This document shows positions 42,682 through 53,979 of a DNA stretch of 64,000 bases, in pieces. The stretch's first letter is position 1; every line of letters begins with the position of its first letter. A program made the position numbers and the translations under genes. Source of the DNA: Rhipicephalus microplus (Eukaryota; Arthropoda; Arachnida; Ixodida; Ixodidae); the NCBI RefSeq assembly GCF_043290135.1, contig NC_134700.1, positions 156,752,053 to 156,816,052 of the forward strand, written 5' to 3'. Below the pieces are notes generated by a model. That model was not told where the DNA came from, ran no database searches, and worked only from the letters and a program-made list of their open reading frames with translations.

Positions 42682-43334
42682 CGTAGCGCTAGACGTGCAA
42701 GGTAAGCGCCATGCTCTGGGCCTAACTCCTCCACATGGTTGTAATGGCGCCTCAAGTATTATTTAGCTTCGCCACGCTGAATGTTAGAGGCTTGGCTTCA
42801 ATGTAGAAGCAAAGCGCCAAGTCTACCGGTTGTTATTGTAAGAAAGTCTGGATGTGCTTGCAGTGCAGGAGACGAAAGTTGAAGGCGAGGAGGAGACTGG
42901 GAGCATGGTGCTTAAGTTTACATCACGGTATTTTGCCACTGTGAGCCAGGCCATAGGCACATCAGGGGGATGTGTTCTTTTTGTTAGATAACGGCCCGGA
43001 TTAGTCATAGAAAATGTCTTTTCTTGCTCTTCAGGCCGAGTAGTATGGTGTGATATTGTTTATTGTGACACTGAATGGCGCATTATATGTGTTTATGCTC
43101 CAACTACTGGCCAGGAAAGATCGGGTTTTTTTTTTAGATGTGGAGCATCTAATACTCGAGGCTTGTAGTGCGGCGCCCTCCGCAAGCTTCCTCCTCCTTC
43201 TTCCACCATCTGTGCATCCCTTCCTCCTCTACACACCGCGCGCGCTTCACTCCTCCACCATCTGTGCACCCTTCCTCCTCTACACACCGCGTGCGCTTCT
43301 CCTCTTCACGAACATTCGCTAGCTGTATAATGTA

Positions 43335-43495
43335 GCGCGCATGCGCCGTCACGCTTCGAGAACATCGGCAGCTGACGCGCGCGCATGCGCCGTCGCGCTT
43401 CGAGAACATCGGCAGCTGACGCGCGGGCATGCGCCGTTGCGCTTCCCCCCCTTCTCGAACATTCGACAGCTGACAGTGCATGCGCCGTCGCGCTG
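43335..43495 (+). promoter_or_regulatory. tandem upstream repeats with GCGCATGCGC motifs
   Basis: Units 43335-43376, 43377-43420, 43421-43474 and a partial 43475-43495. Each has a CATGCGCCGT core and all but the last a CAGCTGAC end. GCGCATGCGC matches the palindromic NRF-1/Ewg-type binding consensus known in animals. CAGCTG is an E-box. Binding is inferred. Confidence 0.55.
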
Positions 43496-43530
43496 TATAT
43501 ATACTCAAGGTCGGCGCTCGCTCGCTCAGT
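43496..43530 (+). promoter_or_regulatory. TATA box and TCAGT initiator, copy A
   Basis: TATATATA at 43496-43503 and TCAGT at 43526-43530, with its A at 43528. The first T of TATA to the initiator A is 32 bp, the classic arthropod Pol II spacing. It is conserved in copy B. Confidence 0.75.
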
Positions 43531-43583
43531 TGCCGCTCGTCGGTTGGTTTGTACGGCGCGTCGACGTCCAAGGTCGCGGTGAA

Positions 43584-43724
43584 ATGAATTCCAACGAATC
43601 CACAAACACAATGATCGACGTCCCTTCGACCAGCGCCGCCCTTTCGCATACGTGTGTACGTGTTCACTCATTTAACACCCCCTCCTACAACCACGTTAAC
43701 CAATTTAGCCATCGACCCAAGTAA
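43584..43724 (+). CDS. small ORF of the promoter-bearing element, 46 aa
   Basis: ATG at 43584, about 55 nt after the initiator A. The 46-codon frame begins MNSNESTNTMIDVP and ends VNQFSHRPK. Copy B encodes a 56-codon version with the same two ends. The stop TAA lies inside CAAGTAAGT, a good 5' splice site, so the ORF may really be a first coding exon. No domain recognised. Confidence 0.45.
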   Translation: MNSNESTNTMIDVPSTSAALSHTCVRVHSFNTPSYNHVNQFSHRPK

Positions 43725-46700
43725 GTCGCAATTTAACACCCCATTTCACAACCACGTTAACCAATTTAGCCATCGACCCAAGTAAGTCGCACTTTAACAC
43801 CCCGTTAACCAAATATATGCTCCGCATCCTCCTCAGTGTTCCCCCGAGGGAAGCTGCGGGCATTTTTTTTTTAATTTACGACAACATATGTGTACCGGTA
43901 GGAAACTCTAATTGGTGGGTGATTTCAACTGTGTCTTGAATGAAAGTGATAGATCAAGCAGGCACAACGTTGAAGATAGAAGCAGAGATGTCCTGGCACA
44001 GGTGATTATTGAACACGAATTAGTAGATTTAGCGGAGTGTTTGCGTAGCTTCCGAGATGTGAAGTATACCCACTTTCAAGGCACAAGTAGTGCCCGATTG
44101 GATCGACTTTATCTTACTGCAGATGCGATATACCAGTGTAGCAGTTATAATGTTGTCCCTGTTTCCTTTTCCGATCACTGTCTTGTAAAATGCAAAATCG
44201 GGTCAAAAAAAGACAGAAACGCCTTTTCTTGGGAACAGTGGAAAATGAAATCTAACCTCTAAAGGGATGAGCCGTTTAGCGCATCAGTTATTAAAGAAAT
44301 AAGTAAGATTAACATAGAGTGTATGGACAAAATAGGAGAAGAATGGGAGCTATTTAGGCAGCGAATCAAAATAAAAGCAATAGAGAGATCTAGCGTTTTA
44401 TCTTTTGAATTTAAGAAGAATGAGAAAGAGCTTAAACGAAAACTTGAGAGACTAACAGCTCTTGAATGTGAAAAACCTGGAGTATATGGTGGCGATTTGC
44501 GGAGTATCAAACAGAGGATAGAGGTATATGAGGAGGAACGCTATCGCGGAGCGCTAGTGCGAGCCAGAGCAACATCAATGACTGGATGATCGCCAGACGA
44601 AGCGAGCGCTTGGATTAGAGAAGAGTCATGCCAGACGAAATCATATAGATGCCATTCAAGTCAACGGTATCGAAGTTTCAGACAATGAGATCATAGGACG
44701 AGCGTTTGGCAAACACTATGAAGGACTCTTCGCTGTCACGCCCATTGATTCAGAGGCATTTAAGCAGGAGTTCCTTAGCAGAATGCCGAAAGTGTCAGAT
44801 AACACTAAATCAGCTTTAGAGCTATCTATAACGCCAACGGAAGTACAAAGGGCTATAGATAAAACAAATCCTGGTAAATCTCCAGGGCCGGACGGGCTTA
44901 GTGCTTCGTTTTATAAGGATTTCAAAAATGAATTATTCCAAGTACTTGCAGATGTCTTCAATGAAGCTTATAAACTTAATGGCCTCCCTAGGTCCTTTAG
45001 TGAAGCACAAACAGTTTTGATACCTAAGACAGAACACTCGGAGAAGTTAAAAATAGTTGCTTCGTATAGACCGATATCACTAACTAAGTCTGATTACAAA
45101 ATTTTAATGAAAGTACTAGCACGGCGACTTCAAGGGGCAATCAAAGAATTGGTAGGGCCTCACCAAACATGCGGGATTATGGGACGCTCCATTGTGACTA
45201 ATATACACAAGATGTGCTGCGTGATCGAGTGTAGCGATGCCAATCAAGTAGGGGTAGCCATTCTACAGATTGATCTCGAGAACGCTTTTGATTGTGTTTC
45301 CCACAACCTTCTGCTTGCCATTCTTGACCATGTCAACGTTGGTTTTGTAATCAGAGATGGAGTATCTATGGCATACCGGAACTGCACAACCCGACTGGTA
45401 ATCAATAAGACGCTAGGGAATACAATTAACATAAAGCGTTCTGTCCATCAGGGCTGTCCGCTGAGTTCCCTACTTTTCAGTTTATATATAGAATCGTTGT
45501 GCTTAGCAATAGCTCAAAACAGTTGCATTCGTGGCATTAGATTACAAGAATCCAAAGTTAAAATTTTGGCATATGCAGACGATGTGCCTGTTTGTTGTAT
45601 CGATCAAGATAGTGTTACCACTACCATCAGTGTGGTTAAAAGGTTCGGCAAGGCAACTGGCAGTCTAGTAAACTAGGGAAAGTGTCTGGGTTTCTGGCAT
45701 GGAAAGTGGTCGTCAAAACCAGACTATTTTGCCAATGTTAAATGGGTGACCACACCTGTCAAGTACTTAGGGGTGCCACTGGAATTTTATAAAGATAACG
45801 AGAACTACTGGCAAGAACAAGCGAAAGAAATCCGGACGAAAGCTAATAGATGCAACGGTAATCATCTGTCAGTGTTTGCTAGGGCGACTGTCTGTAATCT
45901 TTTCTTTGCCTCAAAACTTTGGTATGTGATGCAAGTATTGCATTGTTCAAGGGCAAACATTCAGAAGTTCCATCGCATCTTCGCAGTGTTCGTGTGGGCT
46001 TCGAACTGAGAGAGATGCAGTCGAACTAATCTGTTTCGAAAAGTGAAGCACGGAGGGCTTGGTTTAACACATCTTTTCATACGCCAAGTCGTAAATAGGT
46101 TCTTTTTTTTTCGCTGCACAAGGGACCCTTTCTTACGTACAGTGTGCCAAATGAGACTGATGCGAGCTTTATTTGGATATGTGGTTAGCACGAATGACAT
46201 GACCGGTGCTGTGCGCGGGTATCTTAAAGAGGTTATTTTAGGTGTACGGTTTTTATCTGTTAGATTTTCCAATGAATATTTGTTTTCAGTGACTCGAAAG
46301 AAGTTGTACAAAGATGTATGCGATGTTGCTTTACCTGAGCCGCTGTACCGTGCCATGTACGCTGGAGGTGAAGGGAAAGATGTGCTTAAACGAGTGAAGA
46401 GAATGCAAGTGGCTCCTGGCGCGAAGTCTTTCTTTTTCAAGCTGCACACAGGTACATTATCAGTGAGGACATTTCAAGCAGACCGTGGTTTTTACTTACC
46501 ATGGGGGACAAATTGCCTTATCTGTAAAAAACCGGAAAATATTGACCATGTTTTCTTACATTGTTGGGAAGGAGTATATTTTTGGGATGTACTTCAAAGG
46601 ACGTTACAGAAAGAATTAATTACCTTTAAAGTCATATGGTATAAGATTTCTGCCAATAGTGGACGAAGAGGGAATGCCTTTTGATTTGATTATGCTATGT

Positions 46701-46966
46701 GGACTTCACTGTTTATGGCGGGCCCGTATGGCGGGTTTCTATCGCTGTGAGGATGCACGGCCTGCACGAATGTATTTCCGTGAATGTATGGCCAAGTATG
46801 TTGAACTGCAGAAAACTCAGGAGATTTTACCTGAGTGGTTGTCGAGGGTGGAGCCCTTGGCAGCACTTAGGGAATTTCAAATTTTTGTCGGACTGTTACT
46901 GCTTGTTTTTGTTCTGCTTGTGGTTTGATGTATGCGCCTGTAAACAGGCAATAAAGCAAAAAAAAA

Positions 46967-47916
46967 GTAGCGCGAGAAGTATATGTTCAGTGTTGTTCGC
47001 TGTGCTGCGTACTATTATAATATATATGCCGATGTCCGTCCTGCATAAGTGATGTGAGCTTAAAGCAATCATGCAGTACACTGTTTTTATGAAATACTCG
47101 CCATTTTTTTGTTTGAAACGTTAGTCCTAGCGCAGCAGGAGTGATTAAACTCCTGGAGGGAGTTGGTGCACTCTAGACTTACCAGATCGTAAAACTCTGC
47201 TAGAGAGTAGCGCAACTCCCGCACACGGTGTATGAACTCTATTTCAGAAGCATGACTGCACTATGGCGAAGGAATTTGTTCACTCTCTTTCAGCCAAAGT
47301 ACCAGCACTCGGTCGAGGTAGTGTGCTTACTCTGTGTTGAAGAGAGTTCCCAGCTCTCCTGGAAAGAAAGTGAAATATGGGACAAGCTTCTACTCCCGCA
47401 AAGAGAGTTGCTAGCACTCTCTTGGGGGTTGTGAGTGTAGGCTTTAGGAGGAAATGGGTCACCTAACTATGACAAAGGGATTTTTTAAATCAGATCAGCT
47501 AACTTTATTAGGAGCCCTGCGAGTTGGTGGGATGGGCCAACACCCCACCTAGACTTTTTTTTTGATTTTCCGTAATCGGGCCACGCACTTTTTTATTATA
47601 AAGGCAGGCGCCTTGTATACCAGGCGAAGCAGAGCATGTTACATCCGAAATTAACAAAGGCGTTAATAATGCGCTCTAGATAGATTTAATGATGGTATCT
47701 CTGCTGCATAACCACACATTTACATCAGTGTGCCGTTCGACGGCTTCAATGAGATAAGCTTGGTCCAATATTTTTCTAACCCGCCCTGGGTCATGGAGAA
47801 GCTGCCCTTATCCATCTATCAGCTAGAAAAAAAGAAGGATAATAAGTTCAAGGTTAAACTCATCTAATCGGCTGTAGCATTGACGGGTTGGTCTCTGAAG
47901 GCTTTGCCAGCTCTGG
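46967..47916. other. no gene recognised
   Basis: 47130-47430 is rich in AGAGAGTT/AACTCTC phrases on both strands, suggesting an old repeat. Nothing could be classified. Confidence 0.4.
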
Positions 47917-48575
47917 CCGTTTATTTATTTATTTTTATTTAACAATACTGTAGGCCTTCTTCAGACCCATACAGGAAGCGGGCATACATCATCACAGGTA
48001 ACCAAGTAGATACAAAGTTCAGGAAATACAATATTTGGAGGGACGATACGCACAACAGCGAAAAATTTACAATAGCGGGTACAACAATACTACATTGGTG
48101 CTCTTCCCATACACGAGAAGACGAGAAAAAAAGAAAAAATAATAAAAACCACCTACTACGCATGAAAAACAATATATATGTACAAAGATTACAATGCACT
48201 ACTGCAAAACACGTTTTTCGTTATCGCAACAACAAGAACAGCAAAATGTAACTATACTGGCTCAGTTAGCTGCTCCACAAAGGAACAAGATTAATCAATA
48301 TTTGTAATATTAACAGCTTCACCTGGTAGCGCGTTCCAAGCGGTGACAGCGCGAGGGAAAAAGGAATATTTAAACACATTGATGTGGGCTCTGAAGGGAC
48401 GTATACATTTATCATGGTTCGTCCTACTAGAACGGCGGCGAGGCGGATGAGTATAGTCGTCTTTACAGATTTTAAGGTGACCGTGAAAAAGGAGATAAAA
48501 AAAATTGCCCGCAGCTTCCCTCGGGGGAACACTGAGGAGGATGCGGAAATTGGTTAACGGGTGTTAAATTGCGAC

Positions 48576-48746
48576 TTACTTGGGTCGATGGCTAAATTGG
48601 TTAACGTGGTTGTGAAATGGGGTGTTAAATGAGTGAACACGTACGGCACGTATGCGAAAGGGCGGTGTTTTATTTATTGCGACGAACTTTGAGGACGATT
48701 GCTTAGGGACGTCGATCATTCTGTTTGTGGATTCGTTGGCATTCAT
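48576..48746 (-). CDS. small ORF of the promoter-bearing element, 56 aa
   Basis: ATG at 48746. The protein begins MNANESTNRMIDVP and ends VNQFSHRPK. It has ten more codons in the middle than copy A, in the same frame. The stop overlaps GTAAGT (48574-48579 on the minus strand), as in copy A. Confidence 0.45.
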   Translation of the reverse strand: MNANESTNRMIDVPKQSSSKFVAINKTPPFRIRAVRVHSFNTPFHNHVNQFSHRPK

Positions 48747-48801
48747 TTCACGGCGACTTCGGACGTCGACGCGCCGTACAAACCAACGGACCAGCGGCAA
48801 C

Positions 48802-48834
48802 TGAGCGAGCGAGCGCCGACCTTGAGTATATATA
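48802..48834 (-). promoter_or_regulatory. TATA box and TCAGT initiator, copy B
   Basis: TATATATA (48834-48827, minus) and TCAGT (48804-48800) with the initiator A at 48802, a spacing of 32 bp identical to copy A. Confidence 0.75.
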
Positions 48835-50670
48835 CAGCGCGACGGCGCATGCGCTGTCAGCTGTTAAATGTTCTCGAAGGAGAAGCGCGCGCGGCACAGA
48901 TGGTGGGCGACGGCGCATGCGCGCGCGTCAGCTGTCGAATGTTCGAGAAGCGGTGCGGACGGCGCGGACGGCGCACTACAAGGCGCGAGTATAAGATGCT
49001 TCCGCATCTAAAACTTCATGTAAGCAACATGACGCCGGCTAGACAGAGTTGCTAGGTGCGCTTGATGACGCATGTTCGTTGCACTGTCGGGCCAGGAGTA
49101 TCTTGAGTATATAAACCTCAGGGCCCTGTTCTGCAATTTTTCAAGTTTTTCGCGAAGATAGTTTTGATGAGGGTCCCACACTATACTTCCGTATTCTAGA
49201 ATGGGCCTGACCAGGGTTTTGTAGGCGGTTAGTTTAACTGCTGAAGGTGCTTTGCTCAATTTTCTACGCAGAAATCCGAGTTGTTTAAATGCCTTGGCAC
49301 ATGTATTGGTAATGTGTTGTTCCCATTTTAAATCTTGCGAGAATGTGACGCCCAAATATTTTACTCTGTCAACTTTGCTAATATTGGAACCATTAAGATT
49401 GTACACAAATGACAAAGATCGTTTTTTCTTGGTTAGACTAATGAACGCGGTTTTAGACACATTTATTTCCATTCCCCACATCTCACACCTTTGGGAAATG
49501 TTTTGTAAAGAACAATTGAGTTTTAATTGGTCATCAATACCGCGTATTGTAGTGTAAATGACACAATTATTTGTGAAAAGTCGCAATTTTACACCTCGTT
49601 TTGCACAAGAAGAGATATCACTAACGTAAACAAGAAATAATGTTGGCCCAAAACAGACCCTTCGGGTACACCGGAAAAACAAAACTGAGGCAGTCAGAGT
49701 CTACGTTGTTTAGAGTTACATACTGGGAGCGATTAGTTAAGTAGACCGAAATCTACGAAATTAATTTGCTATTAATCTTAAAAGATTCAAGCTGGGCTAT
49801 TAAATTGGAATGAGGCACACGGTCGAAGGCTTTCGCAAAGTCTATGAATATTGCATCAGCCTGAAGTTTGGAGTCAATTATGTCAACAAAGTCATGCGCT
49901 ATTTCTGCAAGTTGCGTTACCGTTGAGAGACCGCTACGGAATCCGTGTTGCTTCGGGTACAGCATATTGTTAGATTCTAAGTAATTTACAATGGCTTTGT
50001 TGAGGATGTGCTCCATTAATTTACAACAGTAGGTCGTCAGCGATATGGGTCGATACGTGTCCACCAGAAGTCTGTTACCACTTTTATGGATTGAAATTAT
50101 TCTTGCGCGTAGCCAGTCTCTCGGAAGTGCGCCAGTTTTCAGTGAATGCATAAATATTTTAAACAAAAAAGGAGCAAGCTGTTCTGCATAACGCCTAAGA
50201 AACGCATTTGAAATTTTATCTGGCCCTGGTGATTTCTTAATATCAAGTTGTAAAAGCAGGTTCAAGATACCTTGTTCGGTTATCTCGATTTCCGGCATGG
50301 CCGAGTCCCGTTCAAAAAGCGGTCCTTGGACTGGGCATGTTTGGGTGAATACCAATTGGAAGAATGAATTGAACGAGTTAACTATTTCGTGCGTATTTTC
50401 AGTAACGATGCCATTGAGTTCTACCTAATGGATTGCACTGTCCGGCTTAGCTAGGTAACGCCAAAATTTTCTCGGTTGTGTTGTCATAAAGTTGGTTAGG
50501 GTGTGTGAAAAAAAAATAGGTCTTCGCTTCGCGCATCAGGCGTTTAAACTCTTGGTAGCACTGACTTATTACAGCTGGATCGCATTTACGCTTCCGCATT
50601 CTTTTCAGCTTCCGTTTAACATGAAGTATTTCTCGCGTTATCCAAGGGGTCCTTCGTTTTGTCCACTTAC

Positions 50671-53600
50671 AAGCATGACCTATGTTTCTTAAATGATGGC
50701 AGTCCTACATACCTGCGGGGCCTTACGTACAGCAGTTGCCTCGATTTGACTCTGGTATCCAGAAACTTCCGGTCGCAAGTGCACTGGTTTTCAGACATCG
50801 AAACGCATGGGAGTGACCACATTCCAACTTATATGCGAATAATGGGTCTTAATAACTCCTTTCCTAAGACCACAATACGAAGAATTGATTGGTCCAAGTT
50901 TCAGCGACTCATGGAAAATACATGCCGTGAAGACCCTGACCAGAACTTGGAGGATGTCATCAAAGAGGCAATGAGGGAAGCTTCCTGTCTCCTCCCGTTC
51001 ACCGGCAAGCGCTCAGATTTCGACGTTGAACTGGAAAAACTGTGCGCGCTTCGCCGAAGGGCGGAAAGAAGATACAGGCGGACAAAAGCAATATGCGACT
51101 TGAGGCTGGCACGACGCATACAGAAAAAAGTCCAACGACGTTTAGACAAACTTGCACAGGAACGCTGGAAATCATTCTGCGAATCATTGGATCCCGGAAA
51201 GCCGTTGTCACGCATCTGGAGCACTATTCGTGGCCTGCGCTCGGCTCCCCAACAAAGACATCCTTTCATGGCTTTAGCCCTACATTCAGGCCACACCCAA
51301 CTTGAAGTGGCAAATGAGTTTTGTACGCGATTCGCCGGTGTGTCCGCCTTGTCTGCTGGCACCATTAGGAGTGTTATCCCTGAACCCCGCATCTACGAAA
51401 TGGACAATCTTTTCACTATAGAAGAACTTGACGCATCTTTGGCGGCTTCCCGACGATCATCTTCACCAGGACCCGATGGCATCACCTACGCCGCTCTAGC
51501 CAACCTTCAACAGGAGGCAAGGGGGCAGTTGTTAAGCTATTACAACCACTCATGGCTGGCGGGCAATGTTCCCCAGGATTGGAAGATAAGTCGACTTGTG
51601 CCACTACTCAAAGCAGGAAAGTCACCATTTGATTTGACATCATTTCGCCCTGTTGCCCTCGCAAGTTGCGTAGGAAAAGTCATGGAAAGGATAATACTTA
51701 CACGCCTAGAATGGTACCTTGAGCGCTACAACGTATACCCAAACTGCATGACGGGTTTTCGGCGAGGTAGGTCATCTCTTGACAACGTGATTGATCTCAC
51801 AACATTTATCCAGCAACAGAAGAGCCTCAAGCGCATACCACTGGCACTCTTCCTCGACGTCAAAGGGGCTTATGATAACGTAACACATAAAGCCATCCTA
51901 GACTCGTTGGAAGCTGTTGGAATCGGTGGTCGGATGTTCCAATGGATCCAGGATTATTTGACAAGAAGGTCCTTTTTTGTACAAACCTCAGATGGACCTA
52001 CCACCAATTACTATATCTCCCGTGGCGTCCCTCAGGGCGCCGTATTAAGTGCCACTTTATTTAACCTCGTGATGGTAGGACTTCGTGAAATTTTGCCAAG
52101 TACCATCCTCATATCCATATATGCTGACGATATTTGTCTATGGACTGCAAGAGTCCAGCAGGCTGCCACCTTGACATGCTCATATCTCCGCAAGCAAGGT
52201 CTTTCCGTCTCAACGGAGAAATGTGCATTGGTTGCGTTTACCCGCAGAGCCATGACACAATACCCCGTTACCATCAATGGACAAAATATTCCATACCAGA
52301 AGAACCATCGCTTCCTGGGTGTGATTATTGACAGGGACCTTTCGTGGAGTGCCCACTGCAATTACCTGAAGAGAAGGCTGACTTCCATTGTCCATATAAT
52401 GCGGTTCCTCTGCGGAAAATCTTGGGGCGCATCGATAAGGTCAATGATGCAGCTATACAGAGCACTGTTTCTGGGATTTTTGCGCTACAGCTTGCCGTTA
52501 CTGGCAAGTACGTGCAAGACGAACATCCGCACTCTCGAAAGTCTGCAAGGACAAGCACTACGCGTGTGCTTAGGATTGCCGCGATGCACCTCAACCTACG
52601 GGGCAATTATGATCGCAAGAGAGCATCCAATTCGAACATACATCACCACTGACAATTTGAGAGCCCACATAAGACACCTCTGCCGAGTTCCTGGTCACCA
52701 TGTTGCAGTGTTGCCACTTCAAAGACCACACGCGATCTTTTCAAAGATTATTTCTGCCCATAGAGAATGCCTCCCTTTTGGCTTCACTCCCGCAACAAGA
52801 CCAGCGTCACCCCCGTGGTGCCTACAACAACCACAGGTGTGCCTCACTATTCCGGGAATAACGAACAAGAGCCATCATTCAACAGTGGTCCTACGACAGG
52901 TGACATTGTCGCTACTCAACGAAAAATACGGCCAGAGGACCCACATTTACACCGATGGATCGGTCTCGGCTGACAGCTCCACAGGTGCTGTTGTCATCCC
53001 GGCGTACCAGGTCACTATAAAGCTCAAACTGTCGCATAGGACAACATCCACAGCAGCGGAGCTTGCCGCCTTACGTGCTGCTATACTTTATATCGCGGAA
53101 GCCCGACCTCAAAAATGGGCTGTGTTCTGTGACTCCAAGGCATCCCTTCAGAGCTTACAATCAGCTTTACGACAGCGGGAGCATCAACAGCTAGTGAATG
53201 AAATAAGAGAAGTGATTCACGAAGTTTTATCGAAAGGACATGACTTGGTGTTCCAGTGGTTACCGGGACATTGTGGTATTGTCGGTAATGACCTTGCTGA
53301 TAATGCTGCCCGATCCGCCCACGCGGACGCCCAGACAACCCCAATTCCATTGTCGAGAACCGACGCTGCAAGGGGCCTTCACTCGTTCGCTAACAACATG
53401 TCGGAAACTTGGCTGAGTGACCCAAGTGTCAGGAACCGCCGCCTACACAAATTGGACCCATCGAAAAAGCTTCAAGTTCCATCGGACCTCTCCCGCCAGG
53501 ATGCAACTTTACTGTGCCGCCTGTGGTTAGGAGTAGCTTTTACAAAGGCGTACTCCTTTCGCATAGGAATGGCGGATAGCTCCCGATGTGAATCGTGCGA

Positions 53601-53811
53601 CACTGACGAGACAATAGAACATCTACTGTGTTCATGTGAACGTTTTGCGAGCGAACGCAATTTGCTACGCGAAACGTTGGAAACACTAGACAGTAGACCT
53701 CTTTCCGAAGAGAAGATACTTGGCTCATGGCTCTACGCGTCGCTGGCCAGCAAAGCGACGCGGGCACTGCTAAGTTTTCTGAAGACGACCGGACTACGCG
53801 ACCGCTTATAA
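50671..53811 (+). pseudogene. LINE ORF2: EN end, RT, RNase H, zinc motif; N-terminus lost
   Basis: About 1046 codons are open to the stop at 53809-53811, without a native start codon. The endonuclease tail has CLDLTLVSRNF and GSDHIPTYM. RT: SSSPGPDGITYAALANL, FRPVALASCVGKVMERI, LFLDVKGAYDNVTHKAIL, GVPQGAVLSATLFNLVM and YADD at about residue 485. RNase H: HIYTDGSVSADSSTGAVV, STAAELAALRAAILYI, VFCDSKASLQSL and GNDLADNAARSAH, retaining all four acidic positions. A C-terminal CESCDTDETIEHLLCSC is a zinc motif. The 5' truncation occurred on insertion, but the absence of stops shows a recent event. Confidence 0.93.
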
Positions 53812-53979
53812 GCGTGCAATGGACAAGGTCCCACCAACATACACGTTGCCCTTCACTTCTCTCTCTCTTCTCCTTTAATCCCCTCACCCCTTCCCCCAGT
53901 GCAGGGTAGCAAACCGGACGTGCGTCTGGTTGACCTCCCTGCCTTTCATTTCTTCCCTTCCTCCTCCTCCTCCTCCTCC
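50671..53979 (+). mobile_element. 5'-truncated I-clade LINE with long open frame
   Basis: Inserted into the CR1-like LINE with a 3-bp TSD (TAC at 50668-50670 and 53980-53982). That TSD size is fixed by the restored host reading frame. It starts inside the endonuclease, carries complete RT and RNase H, and ends in a 3' UTR (AGTGCAGGGTAGCAAACCGG, TCTGGTTGACCTCCCTGCC) and a (TCC)n tail at 53959-53979. The 3' UTR is shared with the deleted LINE at 6544-6640. Confidence 0.94.

Larger units (their letters stand above)
43136..43862 (+). mobile_element. promoter-bearing T-run element, copy A
   Basis: A 727-bp insertion within LINE coding sequence, bounded on both sides by ten T residues. It starts AGATGTGGAGCATCT (terminal palindrome) and ends CGAGGGAAGCTGCGGGCA. 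In order it contains a CT-rich tandem duplication (43190-43315), 3.5 tandem units of about 44 bp (43335-43495) each carrying a CATGCGCC motif, a TATA box, a TCAGT initiator, a small ORF, and a 61-bp tandem repeat containing GTAAGT. Copy B (48505-49009) confirms the ends and order. It resembles a solo LTR in layout (promoter, leader) but lacks TG...CA ends. The class is unknown. Confidence 0.75.
42760..46928 (+). pseudogene. Tx1/L1-like LINE ORF2, broken
   Basis: The endonuclease begins at TLNVRGLAS and ESLDVLAVQETKVEG (42775-42890). It is interrupted at 43136-43862 and resumes at LVGDFNCVLNESDRSSR (43910) with ARLDRLYLT and SFSDHCLVKC. RT (44783-45676) has GKSPGPDGLSASFYKDF, LQIDLENAFDCVSHN, HQGCPLSSLLFSLYIE and an intact AYADDV box. 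A stop after GSLVN (45674) and later frame changes split the thumb and C-terminus (45746-46009, 46043-46684, 46659-46928). A Cys/His motif CLICKKPENIDHVFLHC is near 46510. Multiple stops and frameshifts make it non-functional. Confidence 0.88.
42060..46966 (+). mobile_element. Tx1/L1-like LINE, inactive
   Basis: Plus-strand LINE with an ORF1 C-terminal region, endonuclease, RT and a Cys/His C-terminus, ending with AATAAA (46950-46955) and a poly(A) tail (46958-46966). RT phrases such as GLPRSFSEAQTVLIPKTE and YRPISLTKSDYKILMKVLARRL place it in the L1/Tx1 group rather than with the RNase-H-bearing LINEs here. A 727-bp promoter-bearing element (43136-43862) is inserted in the endonuclease. The 5' boundary is approximate. 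Confidence 0.85.
48505..49009 (-). mobile_element. promoter-bearing T-run element, copy B
   Basis: A 505-bp insertion in CR1-like LINE coding sequence, minus orientation, with AGATGCGGAAGCATCT at 49009 and CTGCGGGCAA at 48505. A-runs (plus strand) flank it at 48497-48504 and 49010-49013, i.e. T-runs in the element's own sense, as for copy A. Removing it restores the LINE frame (HVAYMKF joins to the HGHLKICKDD segment). It has fewer upstream tandem repeats than copy A and a single splice-donor repeat. AATAAATAAA lies at about 48672-48682 (minus). Confidence 0.8.

Noticed and set aside
43136..43862. Helitron or DNA transposon with TIRs
   Set aside because: There is no CTRR end, the two termini are not inverted repeats of each other, and insertion is at T-runs rather than AT or TTAA.
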